Shown piece by piece: positions 8,276 to 15,017 of a stretch of DNA of 22,851 bases. The translations under genes were made by a program, and so were the position numbers. The notes beneath the pieces are model-generated. The model worked only from the letters and a program-made list of their open reading frames with translations, was not told the origin of the DNA and made no database searches. Origin of the DNA: UBA1162 sp049513695. GTDB lineage: Bacteria; Chloroflexota; Dehalococcoidia; GIF9; UBA5629. Where the stretch lies: the NCBI GenBank assembly GCA_049513695.1, contig JBEKVW010000028.1, positions 1-22,851 on the forward strand. Reading direction: 5' to 3'. Numbering within the stretch: position 1 is the first letter of the stretch; every line of letters begins with the position of its first letter.

Positions 8276-8352
8276 TGGTGGGCCATTCTGGATTCGAACC
8301 AGAGACCCCAGTCTTATCAGGACTGTGCTCTAACCAACTGAGCTAATGGCCC
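8276..8352 (-). tRNA. tRNA-Ile(GAU)
   Basis: On the minus strand it folds as a class I tRNA: acceptor GGGCCAT/ATGGCCC, D-arm with AGCTCAGTTGGTTAGAGC, anticodon loop CTGATAA (anticodon GAT), T-loop TTCGAAT, discriminator A and an encoded CCA (8276-8278). Confidence 0.95.
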
Positions 8353-8371
8353 TTGAGAAATGCAGAGTAAA

Positions 8372-8400
8372 GTATATATTTTGCGCTAATTCAGTGTCAA
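8372..8400 (-). promoter_or_regulatory. Promoter of tRNA-Ile
   Basis: On the minus strand TTGACA (8395-8400), a 17-nt spacer and ATATAC (8372-8377; TATATA one base over gives 16). The -10 box ends about 20 bp before the tRNA 5' end at 8352. Confidence 0.6.
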
Positions 8401-8456
8401 GGACTCTGCACTCGTCGATCGCGTGCTGACAAGGCCCGGTTTTCAAATGAAACGGA

Positions 8457-9521
8457 TTACTTTATCTTATATACCCATTTGAACTTATCGGGCTTTTCCC
8501 CGTATTGAATGCCTGTGATGGTATTATACAGCTTCAATGCCAGCTTGCCGGTCTTGCCGCCGTTGATAGTGATTGTTTTGTTCTTATGCTTGATAGCGCC
8601 GACCGGGGATATCACCGCGGCGGTCCCGGTGCCGAAGGCTTCCTTGAGCCTGCCGCTATCGGCCGCTTTCATCAGTTCATCCATGCTGATCCTTCGCTCA
8701 TTGACCTCCATGCCCCAGTCCCTAGCAATCTGTATGACCGAATCACGTGTGACACCGGCCAGTATGGTACCGCTCAAATGCGGCGTGACCAAAACGTCAT
8801 CGATCACGAAGAACACGTTCATAGTGCCGACTTCCTCGATATAGTTGCGGTGGACGCCGTCCAGCCATAGCACCTGGGTGTAACCCTTTTTCTGCGCTTC
8901 ATTGGCCGCAAAAAGGCTGGCGGCATAGTTGCCGGCCGTTTTAACCGCGCCGCAGCCCCCTTCTACCGATCTGGCATGCTCAACTGCAGTGATTAACTTG
9001 ACGGGGTTGAATCCCTCTTTATAATAGGCGCCTACCGGCGAAAGTATAATCATGAATTGATAGGTATGTGCCACATGAACCCCAAGGGTGCTGTCCATGG
9101 CGAAAGCAAAGGGGCGTATATACAGGGAATAGCCCTTCTGCTTGGGTATCCACTCCCTGTCGATCCGCAGCAGATGCACCAGGCCTTCTAGAAATACCTT
9201 CTTATCCACCGGCGGAATGCAGAGCCTGTGACAGGATATGTTGAAGCGGTCGATGTGCCTTTCAGGCCGGAAAACGTTGATAGATCCATCTTTGGCATGA
9301 AAGGCCTTAAGCCCTTCGAAGACCGACTGTCCGTAATGCAGAGTGGACAGGGAAGGGAATATCCTCATGGGTCCGAACGGTACGATCTTGGGAGCGCTCC
9401 ATCGGCCCTTGCCATAGGCCATTTTTAGCATGTGGTCGGTGAAGATATCTCCAAAGCCCAGTCCGGCGAAATCGACTTTGCTGATCTTACTGCGTTTGAT
9501 TTTTCTAACTTCTATTGCCAT
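8457..9521 (-). CDS. ilvE: Branched-chain amino acid aminotransferase
   Basis: 354 aa from the ATG at 9521. A fold-type IV PLP aminotransferase that moves the amino group between glutamate and the keto acids of Leu, Ile and Val. The PLP lysine is Lys194 in AVKTAGNYA; LHYGQSVFEGLKAF (61-74), RPERHIDRFN (85-94), DGVHRNYIEEVGTMN (221-235) and the C-terminal EAFGTGTAA loop are all present. These features match the larger (BCAT/eukaryote-like) class. The start at 9521 is preferred, with AGGTGA just upstream; the frame stays open 25 codons further, but that part lies in the tRNA-Leu gene. A citramalate/isopropylmalate-synthase-type gene at the right edge of the window belongs to the same biosynthetic field. 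Confidence 0.93.
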   Translation of the reverse strand: MAIEVRKIKRSKISKVDFAGLGFGDIFTDHMLKMAYGKGRWSAPKIVPFGPMRIFPSLSTLHYGQSVFEGLKAFHAKDGSINVFRPERHIDRFNISCHRLCIPPVDKKVFLEGLVHLLRIDREWIPKQKGYSLYIRPFAFAMDSTLGVHVAHTYQFMIILSPVGAYYKEGFNPVKLITAVEHARSVEGGCGAVKTAGNYAASLFAANEAQKKGYTQVLWLDGVHRNYIEEVGTMNVFFVIDDVLVTPHLSGTILAGVTRDSVIQIARDWGMEVNERRISMDELMKAADSGRLKEAFGTGTAAVISPVGAIKHKNKTITINGGKTGKLALKLYNTITGIQYGEKPDKFKWVYKIK

Positions 9522-9557
9522 TTCATCACCTGAAAAAATATTTGCTCCGGATTCTCC

Positions 9558-9639
9558 TGGGGAAGAGGGGACTCGAACCCCTACGCCTTGCGGCACATGA
9601 TCCTAAGTCATGCTCGTCTGCCAGTTCCGACACTCCCCC
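9558..9639 (-). tRNA. tRNA-Leu(UAG)
   Basis: Class II tRNA on the minus strand: acceptor GGGGGAG pairs with CTTCCCC (one G-U), anticodon loop CTTAGGA (anticodon TAG), a long variable arm (GTGCCGCAAGGCGT region) and T-arm AGGGG-TTCGAGT-CCCCT. Discriminator A; CCA is not encoded (GGA follows), unlike the tRNA-Ile and tRNA-Lys genes here. Confidence 0.93.
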
Positions 9640-9673
9640 TTGAAGCTGTTTCTAATATAACTCATTTGCATCA

Positions 9674-9715
9674 AAAAGTTAACCAACCAACTGAAAAGTT
9701 AACCAAAAAGTTAAC
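9674..9715 (+). repeat. Three direct repeats AAAAGTTAAC between tRNA-Leu and integrase relic
   Basis: Exact copies at 9674-9683, 9694-9703 and 9706-9715, the first two followed by CAA and the third by TAA. They lie between the tRNA and the recombinase relic, where arm-type integrase sites are often found. They could also be low-complexity coding sequence of the relic (EKLTKKLTKQ). Confidence 0.5.
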
Positions 9716-9972
9716 TAAACAGCTTCTTGAAGAGTTCATAAAATCCAGAAGACAAGGATTATCCAGACGTACTATATTATTCTATTAAATGTGTTTAAGC
9801 AAATATAATGGCATGGATTTAACCTCACAGGGTTGTTAACCAGTTTCTTACATCTTTAACCTGCAAGAATGGTAAGTTTGCCTACTACAGAGCCATCAGA
9901 GCATTTTGTAACTGGGCTTATAAAGAGGGATATATAACAGAAAATCCAATAAGCAAAGTTGACATTGTATAA
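9675..9972 (+). pseudogene. Relic of a tyrosine recombinase: N-terminal core-binding domain only
   Basis: Frame 3 reads LTKQLLEEFIKSRRQGLSRRT then ILFY and a TAA at 9786, continues in the same frame as MCLSKYNGMDLTSQG to TAA near 9835, and then in frame 1 as FLTSLTCKNGKFAYYRAI followed by RAFCNWAYKEGYITENPISK to TAA 9970. Put together this is the SAM-like N-terminal domain of a phage-type integrase. The intact integrase of the neighbouring element has the parallel segment HAYYRALRAFYNW...NPMKGV. There is at least one in-frame stop and one frameshift, and the catalytic domain is absent. The upstream frame stays open through the tRNA-Leu gene, as int does through the tRNA-Lys site. Left end approximate. 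Confidence 0.8.
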
Positions 9973-10026
9973 TTAGCTATAAGATTACTTATTTTTGCAG
10001 TTTTTTATAGATGGAGGTAAACATAT

Positions 10027-10245
10027 ATGAAAGGATTTATTGGCAAAGCAATGAATGCCGCTAAAAGTTTTAGTATTTGGGACTGGGGATGGCTGAAGGT
10101 AACCCTGATCTCCTTTGGCATACTCTTTGGCACATATTTTGCACAGTTTTTTATTCAGTACATAGTCATAGTCTGGGCAGTATTCATATTAACTTTTATA
10201 TGGGTTATATATAAGACATTTTTTAAATACTGGGACAAGAAGTAA
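10027..10245 (+). CDS. Small two-helix membrane protein of unknown function
   Basis: 72 aa with strong SD GGAGG before ATG 10027. Residues about 20-40 and 42-66 are hydrophobic helices separated by a very short turn; the N-terminus is amphipathic (KGFIGKAMNAAKSFSIWDWG) and the end is basic (KYWDKK). I do not recognise a named family. It is in the AT-rich stretch behind the integrase relic, so it may be cargo left from an old insertion. Confidence 0.65.
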   Translation: MKGFIGKAMNAAKSFSIWDWGWLKVTLISFGILFGTYFAQFFIQYIVIVWAVFILTFIWVIYKTFFKYWDKK

Positions 10246-10295
10246 CATGTCTATTTAACAAACATGGTAATCTTACAGAGCCAAAGCAGGTCAAA

Positions 10296-10940
10296 TTAAT
10301 TGAAATCTTGTGTAACGTATACCTCACCATTCTCTGATATGCTAACTCCTATGCCCTCCTGTTTCCAATAGGGAGTAAGTATGTTTTCTCTATGCCCAGT
10401 GCTATTCATCCATCCAGTTACTGTTTGTTTAGCAATCTCTTCTTGTGTATTGTAGTCAGAATAAGAGTATTTGCCATTAATATAATGGGTGGATTTAACC
10501 AAATTACCCTGAAATATATTTTCTGCACATCCTAGATTAAAATACGATGTGTTGCCAACAGTTGAGGATAATGTTTCACTAATCTTCACTCCTCCTCTTT
10601 TGCAACGTTCAACTGGAGTCACTCCTTCAGGAGTATCATGTTCAAAATAATTACGTTCAGCCATATCTATGCTATGATTTCGAGCAACATTGCTCAAATT
10701 TGTGTCTAAAGCAAGAGAAGATAAGCCAGCCTTTGTTCGTTCAACATTTATTAGCTGGTGTATGTTTTCTTCGAGTGCAGAAATTACAATTTGTGGAGGT
10801 TTGTTATCTTCGACTGTAGAAATAACACTGCTCTGAGGTTTGTTATCTACGGGAGTACCTGTGTTTGTGTTACCCTGAATAAAGTAGTAAGAGACTACTG
10901 CAATGACAATAATGATAAAAATAACGACTATTCTGCCCAT
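10296..10940 (-). CDS. Secreted/membrane-anchored CAP (SCP/PR1)-domain protein
   Basis: 214 aa. Residues 3-21 form an uncleaved or signal-type TM helix, followed by a Thr/Ser/Pro-rich linker with a repeated VDNKPQ/EDNKPPQ unit (31-60). Residues about 60-214 are a CAP domain: INVERTKAGLSSLALD, HSIDMAERNYFEHD (His101), GCAEN (Glu140), TGHRENIL (His183) and GVSISENGEVYVTQDF. The His/Glu set of the CAP cavity is present. In bacteria such proteins are extracellular, with varied or unknown roles. The gene is AT-rich compared with the core genes and stands alone. Confidence 0.88.
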   Translation of the reverse strand: MGRIVVIFIIIVIAVVSYYFIQGNTNTGTPVDNKPQSSVISTVEDNKPPQIVISALEENIHQLINVERTKAGLSSLALDTNLSNVARNHSIDMAERNYFEHDTPEGVTPVERCKRGGVKISETLSSTVGNTSYFNLGCAENIFQGNLVKSTHYINGKYSYSDYNTQEEIAKQTVTGWMNSTGHRENILTPYWKQEGIGVSISENGEVYVTQDFN

Positions 10941-11359
10941 AAACGCTCTTAGGCAATAGCCCCAGCATCAACCTATTGACCGCAATTCTATCGTATTTGC
11001 CCTACTAGTACAATAGTCTTGTATAAATAATCTATAATGATATAGGGCTGATAAGTTATTCTAAATGCTACTTCTTATAGAGGAGCTACTTGGTGATCTT
11101 TTGCAAGGATGTGAATCTAAATAAAACTGCTTGACATTATAGCTTTAAGGTTTATTTACTTTTGCAGTCTTTTCATTGGGTCAATTGTATTGAGTATTAG
11201 TGCAATAATATTAAATAATACAAAATAATATATTTCTGCACTCTTTTTCCCTTTGCTACCAACCTTCCCAAAGTTAATGCCCAGCTTCAGGGGTTTACTC
11301 AAAACCTATTAGAGTAATGATATAATTCCACATATAAGAAGGCGGAAAGGAGAGATTTT
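10941..11359. other. AT-rich intergenic region, no clear gene
   Basis: About 420 bp with no supported gene. It must contain the promoter of the CAP gene (minus strand). On the plus strand a TATAAT (11321-11326) precedes a good SD (AAAGGAG) and a GTG at 11360, but the -35 region is poor. A TTGACA stands alone near 11131. No tRNA-Leu duplication that could mark a second attachment site was seen by eye. Confidence 0.5.
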
Positions 11360-11464
11360 GTGTCTAAGGAAGCAGCAATAAAAAATATCGAACTAAATAA
11401 TCGGTTGTGCTATTTACCTGAGGTTCACTTGAGACTGTACAGCTTAAAGTTGGTGAACGTGTAA
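11360..11464 (+). CDS. Possible 34-codon ORF or truncated gene start
   Basis: GTG 11360 is preceded by AAAGGAGAG at good spacing and by a TATAAT box. The frame reads VSKEAAIKNIELNNRLCYLP and stops at 11464, running into the 3' end of the convergent lipoprotein gene. The strong translation start with a short, unrecognisable product suggests the remaining 5' end of a gene that was cut. No function is proposed. Confidence 0.25.
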   Translation: MSKEAAIKNIELNNRLCYLPEVHLRLYSLKLVNV

Positions 11465-12087
11465 TTTTCAGAAGGCGACCAGTTGCCGAACGATATACAC
11501 AGTTCCCCTTTCAAAGAGGTATTATCAGTGATTGTGGCAAGCTTGCTGCCGTTGATGTAAAAGTCCTGATTCTCCCCTGAGCAGACTACCTTCAGGTGGT
11601 TATATTCGTTGCCTGGCTTTATGATATCGGAATAAGTCATAGGCTCCAATTCATTTTCCAAGCCGTTTCTGCCTCCCTGGCCAACGTAAAATGTACGGTT
11701 GTCAGTGATGGCAAACCGGTAGTAGTTTCCGTCTTTATCCAGCCTGTAGATAATTCCCATCAAGGCCCCGGTCAAAGTAGAAGTCGTTCTGAGATCAACT
11801 TCTACCGCAAAATTGCCCAGTTCCTGATTGGTTTTGGGGTTTAGAACAATAATTTTATTTTTGCCCACAGACCATACGCTATAGGCGCCCTGCTCGTATG
11901 CTCCGCCTTTTGATGAGTCGGCTTTGTAAACAAACCAGCCACTCTGGGGATCGTTGAAATCGTCCTGGAAAATAGGTGCCCCGTTCTCAGCCCCCGGTGT
12001 CTGTTGGGTTTTACACCCGGAGATTAAACTCGTAGATATGGCCAGCAAGCTTAGCAATATATTCAGACAATATTTAGACGTTATCAT
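11425..12087 (-). CDS. Lipoprotein with a LamG/DUF1080-like jelly-roll domain
   Basis: 220 aa from ATG 12087, with GGGAG upstream. The signal peptide ends in a lipobox, LISGC (Cys25). Residues about 38-220 have the concanavalin-like pattern seen in LamG/DUF1080 proteins: FQDDFNDPQSGWFVYKAD, GAYEQGAYSVW, FAVEVDLRTTS, GIIYRLDKDGNYYRFAI, YNHLKVVCSGENQDFYINGS and FTNFKLYSLK. It is probably a cell-surface carbohydrate-binding or structural lipoprotein. The frame is open a further 27 codons upstream, but only through the tRNA-Lys fragment. Its start is 20 bp from the left end of the element; before insertion it lay 29 bp downstream of the tRNA-Lys 3' end. Confidence 0.8.
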   Translation of the reverse strand: MITSKYCLNILLSLLAISTSLISGCKTQQTPGAENGAPIFQDDFNDPQSGWFVYKADSSKGGAYEQGAYSVWSVGKNKIIVLNPKTNQELGNFAVEVDLRTTSTLTGALMGIIYRLDKDGNYYRFAITDNRTFYVGQGGRNGLENELEPMTYSDIIKPGNEYNHLKVVCSGENQDFYINGSKLATITDNTSLKGELCISFGNWSPSENYTFTNFKLYSLK

Positions 12088-12099
12088 GGAATTCTCCCA

Positions 12100-13131
12100 A
12101 TGGTTTCTAAAAAGCTTGGTGAGCCGCCACGGGCTCGAACCGTGAACCGGTTGATTAAGAGTCAACATTATACGATTAAACTGCTTAATAATTTACCCCT
12201 TGCCACACTTGCGGCGTTAAGCAATTATAGCAAAAGTTATTTATGCCAGGTGCGCAAGGGTCAGCGCCCGGCGTCACCGAAATTACTGGACATCGTTCAG
12301 GAATACGCTAAGCCTAGGAAACAAGAAACAAATTATATCACATTATTCCTGGAAAGCCGGGAAGCCGTAGCGTGCAGTAAGCAAACGTTGAGGTTTTACC
12401 GGATACTGCTGTCACATTATTCAGCGGAAGTAGATTACCTTAAAGCTAATCCCAGGGCGATCGAACGTTATCTTAATAGTATTAAAGCCAGTAATAATAA
12501 CGTTTGCACTCGGCACGCATACTACCGGGCGTTAAGGGCGTTCTATAACTGGTTACAGGCTGAATACGGCATGGACAACCCGATGAAAGGTGTCCGGCCT
12601 CCAATTCTCAGCAAAGTCATATTACCAGCATTAACAGATGATCAGGCCAAGTCACTGATTGAATCCGCTGATAATGTAAGGGATCAGGCCATAATCTCTT
12701 TGTTTACGGAAAGTGGTCTTAGACTGGCAGAATTGACCGGTATCAAACCTGATGATATAGATTGGCAGGGCCGCTGTATCAAAGTGCTGGGCAAAGGTCG
12801 TAAAGCGGCACTGGCCCCGTTTGGCGCACTGTCTGAAAGTTACTTACGCCAGTGGTTGGCACAATATCAACCCAACGGCAATATATGGGGATTAAATGCT
12901 TGGGGTATAACATCCATGCTGCGCCGTCTTGAAGCAAAGACCGGCATTACCTGTAACCCGCATACCTTCAGACGTACTTTTGCAGTGCTTCTAAGAAAAG
13001 CTGGCATTGATACCATGACCATTAAAGAATTGGGGCGCTGGGAAAGCCTTGAGATGGTTCAGAGATACACAAGGTCATTTAGCTTTCAGGATAGTATGAA
13101 GTTTTATAGGTCGCCTTTGGCCTCCGCCTAA
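12100..13131 (+). CDS. int: Tyrosine recombinase (integrase) of the element; 5' end displaced by integration
   Basis: The frame is open for 343 codons from ATG 12100, but the first codons lie in chromosomal and tRNA-Lys sequence and no SD precedes them. Residues about 31-70 look like a small helix-turn-helix (ATLAALSNYSKSYLCQVRKG), 74-165 are the SAM-like core-binding domain, and 175-340 the catalytic domain. The catalytic set is complete: Arg208 (GLRLAEL), Lys232/235 (GKGRK), His288 and Arg291 (HTFRR), Trp314 in the His/Trp position, and Tyr323 (RYTRS). In the excised circle the same frame continues upstream to ATG 19159, giving a 353-aa protein. Its 3' end overlaps the convergent protease gene by 4 bp. 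Confidence 0.92.
   Translation: MVSKKLGEPPRARTVNRLIKSQHYTIKLLNNLPLATLAALSNYSKSYLCQVRKGQRPASPKLLDIVQEYAKPRKQETNYITLFLESREAVACSKQTLRFYRILLSHYSAEVDYLKANPRAIERYLNSIKASNNNVCTRHAYYRALRAFYNWLQAEYGMDNPMKGVRPPILSKVILPALTDDQAKSLIESADNVRDQAIISLFTESGLRLAELTGIKPDDIDWQGRCIKVLGKGRKAALAPFGALSESYLRQWLAQYQPNGNIWGLNAWGITSMLRRLEAKTGITCNPHTFRRTFAVLLRKAGIDTMTIKELGRWESLEMVQRYTRSFSFQDSMKFYRSPLASA
12108..12166. repeat. attL: 59-bp direct repeat, 3' part of tRNA-Lys
   Basis: Identical base for base to 19197-19255, with divergent flanks (C before and A after on the left; G before and T after on the right). It covers the anticodon stem-loop, T-arm, acceptor 3' strand and CCA of tRNA-Lys on the minus strand, plus 9 bp beyond. 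It is also translated in frame as part of the integrase reading frame. Confidence 0.95.
12182..12226. promoter_or_regulatory. Candidate P'-side arm sites (TTAAGCA boxes)
   Basis: TGCTTAA (inverted TTAAGCA) at 12182-12188 and TTAAGCAATT at 12217-12226, just inside attL within int. They match the three TTAAGCAAA boxes near the other end of the element. Placement on both sides of the attachment site suits integrase or excisionase arm sites, but the motif is short and AT-rich. Confidence 0.35.
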
Positions 13132-14507
13132 TCCAAAGGTACATTAGGGGTAAGAGTCATGAGGATTTCTTTATATAAATCAGCGTTATTGTCATAGTTA
13201 ATCGGAGAGTCATAATCAGTACAAGAAGCAACTATTGTCTTATTGTTAAGCAAGTCAACTGTAAGGCTTAGTGTTTTCAAAACCAAACCTTGATTATCCC
13301 ATTTGGCCATATTAAATGTGCCCGTGGTTTTAGCGTCATCCAGTATTACATCAGCAGGCCCGCTCCATACCATATTGGAAACGCCAGCCATTTTCCATGT
13401 TACTTCCTGTTGCTGGCTGATTTGGTCCGTATCGTAGACATATATTGATAAGTAAGGTACTTCTTTAGCGGCGGATACACCATAAACAGCTTTGGGTAGG
13501 TTAGGGAGGAGTTTTATCATAGTCCAAGTATCTGGATATTGGATAGAGAAATCGTATTTATAATCTAGATATTCTTTATTTGGGAAGGAAAGTGATTTTC
13601 CCATAGGTAGTGGGGTTTGTTGTATTGGTGTATAAGTAGACTCTTGGTTAGCCTGCGCTTTAGCAGACTGTATTGAATATTTAATATAGGGATCGTTTTC
13701 ATCAACAAGAATGGCAAAATCCAAACCTTGCGTTCCTTCAAGATTAGCTGTATTTATTCCAATTATCTCACCTTTGCTATTTATAAGTGGGCCTCCACTA
13801 TTACCCGGATTAATTGCAGCATCAGTCTGAATATACGTAACGCCTCCAACTTGTCGTATTGCAGAAACTATACCACTAGTTAAAGTAATAGGTTGCTTTT
13901 CATCCTTATTATCAAATATTGTGGCGATAGCTTCGAAATATGGGAGACCTAATGCAGCAACTTTCGTGCCTTGTGTAAGCACTTCCTTTTTTGCCAGGCT
14001 AGCTACAGATAGCGAGGCTGGTGCGCGGTTCATTTTTATTAGTGCTAAATCGGCTATGGGATGTTGGGTGACTAGGTTTGCCGTATATACATCATTGGTC
14101 GATATTGAACCTTGATGACTGAGAAAAACATATATTTCTTTAGCATCCTTTACTACATGCCAATTGGTTAATATGCAGCCTGACTGGTCGACTATTACGC
14201 CAGACCCCTGGGCTATTGCCCAAATCGGAATTATATTAGCACCTACCCCTACCTCGTTCCATTCTACATATGTGCCAGACCCCGGACCCCCACCAGCAAC
14301 TATCATGACTACACTATCCTGTATCTCAGATTGTATATCCGGCCAGTCTTGTTGCTGGCTATTTAAATTTGATGTTGTGATTGAAGATGGTGTGCTTGCA
14401 TTCTCAACTGCAACTGGCGTTTGTAGTTTGCTAACTGTTGTATTGTCGGAATGTGCACACCCCACCATAAGGATTAACAACATCAAGATTGCCACCATAT
14501 GCTTCAT
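13128..14507 (-). CDS. Secreted HtrA/trypsin-like serine protease lipoprotein with PsbP-like C-terminal domain
   Basis: 459 aa from ATG 14507, chosen for its GGAGG at close spacing and because a lipoprotein signal follows at once (LILMVGC, Cys17). The trypsin-like domain spans about 55-275 with the triad His117 (TNWHVV), Asp153 (ADLALIK) and Ser237 (GNSGGPL). No PDZ domain follows. Instead, residues about 310-455 form a different domain beginning YDFSIQYPDTW, like the PsbP/MOG1-type domains of secreted bacterial proteins. It should be a surface-anchored protease or protease-like sensor. As cargo on a mobile element with no obvious tie to its transfer, it may serve host stress tolerance, entry or competition; this is inference. 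It converges on int. Confidence 0.85.
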   Translation of the reverse strand: MKHMVAILMLLILMVGCAHSDNTTVSKLQTPVAVENASTPSSITTSNLNSQQQDWPDIQSEIQDSVVMIVAGGGPGSGTYVEWNEVGVGANIIPIWAIAQGSGVIVDQSGCILTNWHVVKDAKEIYVFLSHQGSISTNDVYTANLVTQHPIADLALIKMNRAPASLSVASLAKKEVLTQGTKVAALGLPYFEAIATIFDNKDEKQPITLTSGIVSAIRQVGGVTYIQTDAAINPGNSGGPLINSKGEIIGINTANLEGTQGLDFAILVDENDPYIKYSIQSAKAQANQESTYTPIQQTPLPMGKSLSFPNKEYLDYKYDFSIQYPDTWTMIKLLPNLPKAVYGVSAAKEVPYLSIYVYDTDQISQQQEVTWKMAGVSNMVWSGPADVILDDAKTTGTFNMAKWDNQGLVLKTLSLTVDLLNNKTIVASCTDYDSPINYDNNADLYKEILMTLTPNVPLD

Positions 14508-15017
14508 ATCAACCTCCACCACAGAAGGATGCCATATTATACGCCTATGCACAACTGAAGTGAATGGATCACTAAACCGCTATATCATTGAAGCTATTTG
14601 AGATAAGGAATTTTCTACACTACTATATATATAGGCTCTCGGTATTATATGATGCCAACACTTCTTCGATTCAATCTAAGTTTTGCTTTGGGATACGAGT
14701 GGCAATACCAAGGCTCGCGCAATCGGTTATACAAAAAAGAGCCTTTTAGGTAACGGTTACTATATATATATTAAGGCAGCATTTGCAGGTACCGTGACCA
14801 TGGCTCATGGTGGATGACCACCTAGGGGGACTGACCCGGGACTCCCGACTAGGGCAAGGAGGATAGGAGCCAGGGGGTAATAACCCCCAATTCAATCTAA
14901 CTTAAGCGAAGTTGGTAGCCGCATAATTTTACAAAACAAAAACAGCACCGGCCTAAATCCTTGGAATAGACCCTACGCACGTGCGGGACTGAAATACTCA
15001 TTCAAGTGAATGCTAAT
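14508..15017. other. Gene-free structured region of the element
   Basis: About 510 bp between two genes that read leftward. It holds TA-rich promoter-like tracts (TATATATATA near 14630 and 14765), an 11-bp direct repeat ATTCAATCTAA (14669-14679 and 14890-14900), the dyad GTAACGGTTAC (14750-14760), the palindrome ACCATGGCTCATGGT near 14798-14812, GGTGG/CCACC, a GC-rich folded tract 14820-14853 and a GGGGGT/ACCCCC hairpin. An SD-like GGAGG near 14859 is not followed by a gene. This could be an origin, a transfer origin or a structured RNA. Confidence 0.5.
14873..14888. repeat. Hairpin GGGGGT-AATA-ACCCCC
   Basis: Perfect 6-bp stem with a 4-nt loop. The same stem sequence recurs at 18072-18091 (extended) and at 18718-18736, each time in a gene-free part of the element. 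Confidence 0.7.

Noticed and set aside
9522..9596. N-terminal extension of the aminotransferase frame up to 9596
   Set aside because: These codons lie in the tRNA-Leu gene and its flank; ATG 9521 has an SD and fits the family start.
12088..12168. N-terminal extension of the LamG-like lipoprotein up to 12168
   Set aside because: It runs through the tRNA-Lys fragment and would bury the lipoprotein signal; ATG 12087 has an SD and a proper lipobox.
14508..14552. 15-codon N-terminal extension of the protease
   Set aside because: ATG 14507 has GGAGG at good spacing and begins the signal peptide.
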